Assembly (NCBI GenBank): GCA_045807325.1
Contig: JBJMHP010000070.1
Location: forward strand, 1-5,094
Source of the DNA: CALGFH01 sp045807325
GTDB taxonomy: Bacteria; Actinomycetota; CALGFH01
Length of the DNA: 5,094 nucleotides
Direction: 5' to 3'
The position numbers were made by a program, and so were the translations under genes. The notes beneath the pieces were generated by a model. It made no database searches. It was not told the origin of the DNA and was given only the letters and a program-made list of their open reading frames with translations. Numbering within the stretch: position 1 is the first letter of the stretch; every line of letters begins with the position of its first letter. Below, piece by piece: positions 4,918 to 5,094 of this stretch.

Positions 4918-5094
4918 ATGACAGTCCGCAGATTCCCCGTCATTCTGGCTGTGGTCCTGGCGTTGAGCGTTGGGCTGACGGCCCAGGTCGGGGTGGCCCC
5001 GGCGCGGGCGGAGGCTGGTGACAGTGTGGTGCTGGCCTGGAACCAGCAGGTGCTGAACGCCATCGTGGCCACCAGGACCGACCCCACCATCGCC
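4918..5094 (+). CDS. secreted vanadium-dependent haloperoxidase-like (PAP2 superfamily) protein, N-terminal part
   Basis: The frame from ATG 4918-4920 is open for 59 codons to the window edge. MTVRRFPVILAVVLALSVGL is a signal peptide, with a positive start, a hydrophobic core at residues 7-22 and a likely cleavage after A31 in PARA|EAGD. The arginine pair at 4-5 gives a weak Tat-like appearance, but the full motif is not there. The mature start, DSVVLAWNQQVLNAIVATRT followed by DPTIA, resembles the first helix of bacterial vanadium-dependent haloperoxidase-like proteins (VxxWNxxxLxAIxATRTxPxxAA). These are secreted enzymes related to PAP2 acid phosphatases; many are annotated by fold only. 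The catalytic and vanadate-binding residues lie beyond the window, so chemistry cannot be judged. The gene is divergent from the hydrolase remnant. Confidence 0.72.
   Translation, partial: MTVRRFPVILAVVLALSVGLTAQVGVAPARAEAGDSVVLAWNQQVLNAIVATRTDPTIA

Noticed and set aside
4830..5090. 86-residue minus-strand open frame at the right edge
   Set aside because: It lies opposite the haloperoxidase-like gene, which has a clear signal peptide and a family-like mature start.
1..5094. Search for tRNA, rRNA, CRISPR, transposon ends or a new multi-gene system
   Set aside because: No cloverleaf, regular spaced repeats, terminal inverted repeats, integrase or transposase sequence was seen; the neighbouring genes share no obvious pathway.

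Overview
The window is very GC-rich DNA with GC-rich third codon positions, GTG starts, short intergenic gaps and at least one probable leaderless start. Together with the protein families (DUF6766, SigE-like ECF sigma factor, TMEM175, actinobacterial nitroreductase), this points to a chromosomal segment of an actinobacterium, probably an uncultured soil-type lineage. I see no rRNA, tRNA, CRISPR array, insertion sequence or phage gene.

Layout. (1) 2-235 (+) is the C-terminal end of a sensor-like membrane protein. (2) On the minus strand, reading leftward, come a class I SAM-dependent methyltransferase (2072-1278), a four-helix DUF6766 membrane protein built from two repeats (1204-542), and a 56-residue protein of unknown function (416-246), which converges on gene 1. 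(3) On the plus strand, 2169-3623 holds a badly damaged stretch: a TMEM175-type potassium channel gene that appears to have lost its centre and to carry several frameshifts, then an ECF sigma factor gene with a one-base frameshift and a lost piece of region 4, running into a single-helix membrane protein with a two-cysteine C-terminal domain. (4) On the minus strand are an intact nitroreductase (4145-3630) and, 53 bases upstream of it, the C-terminal part of a BAAT-type acyl-thioesterase/hydrolase, broken by a frameshift and a stop. (5) At 4918 (+) a secreted protein begins that resembles the N-terminus of vanadium-dependent haloperoxidases; it runs off the window.

The genes do not form a recognisable pathway. 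The notable property is the clustering of three damaged genes within about 2.6 kb, between genes that read cleanly. The single-base shifts can be reconstructed base by base, because recognisable protein continues in a neighbouring frame. Some lie in C or G runs, so sequence error must be excluded, but the two missing protein segments and the missing N-terminus are too large for that and suggest real gene decay. I found no convincing new defence, mobile or biosynthetic system.
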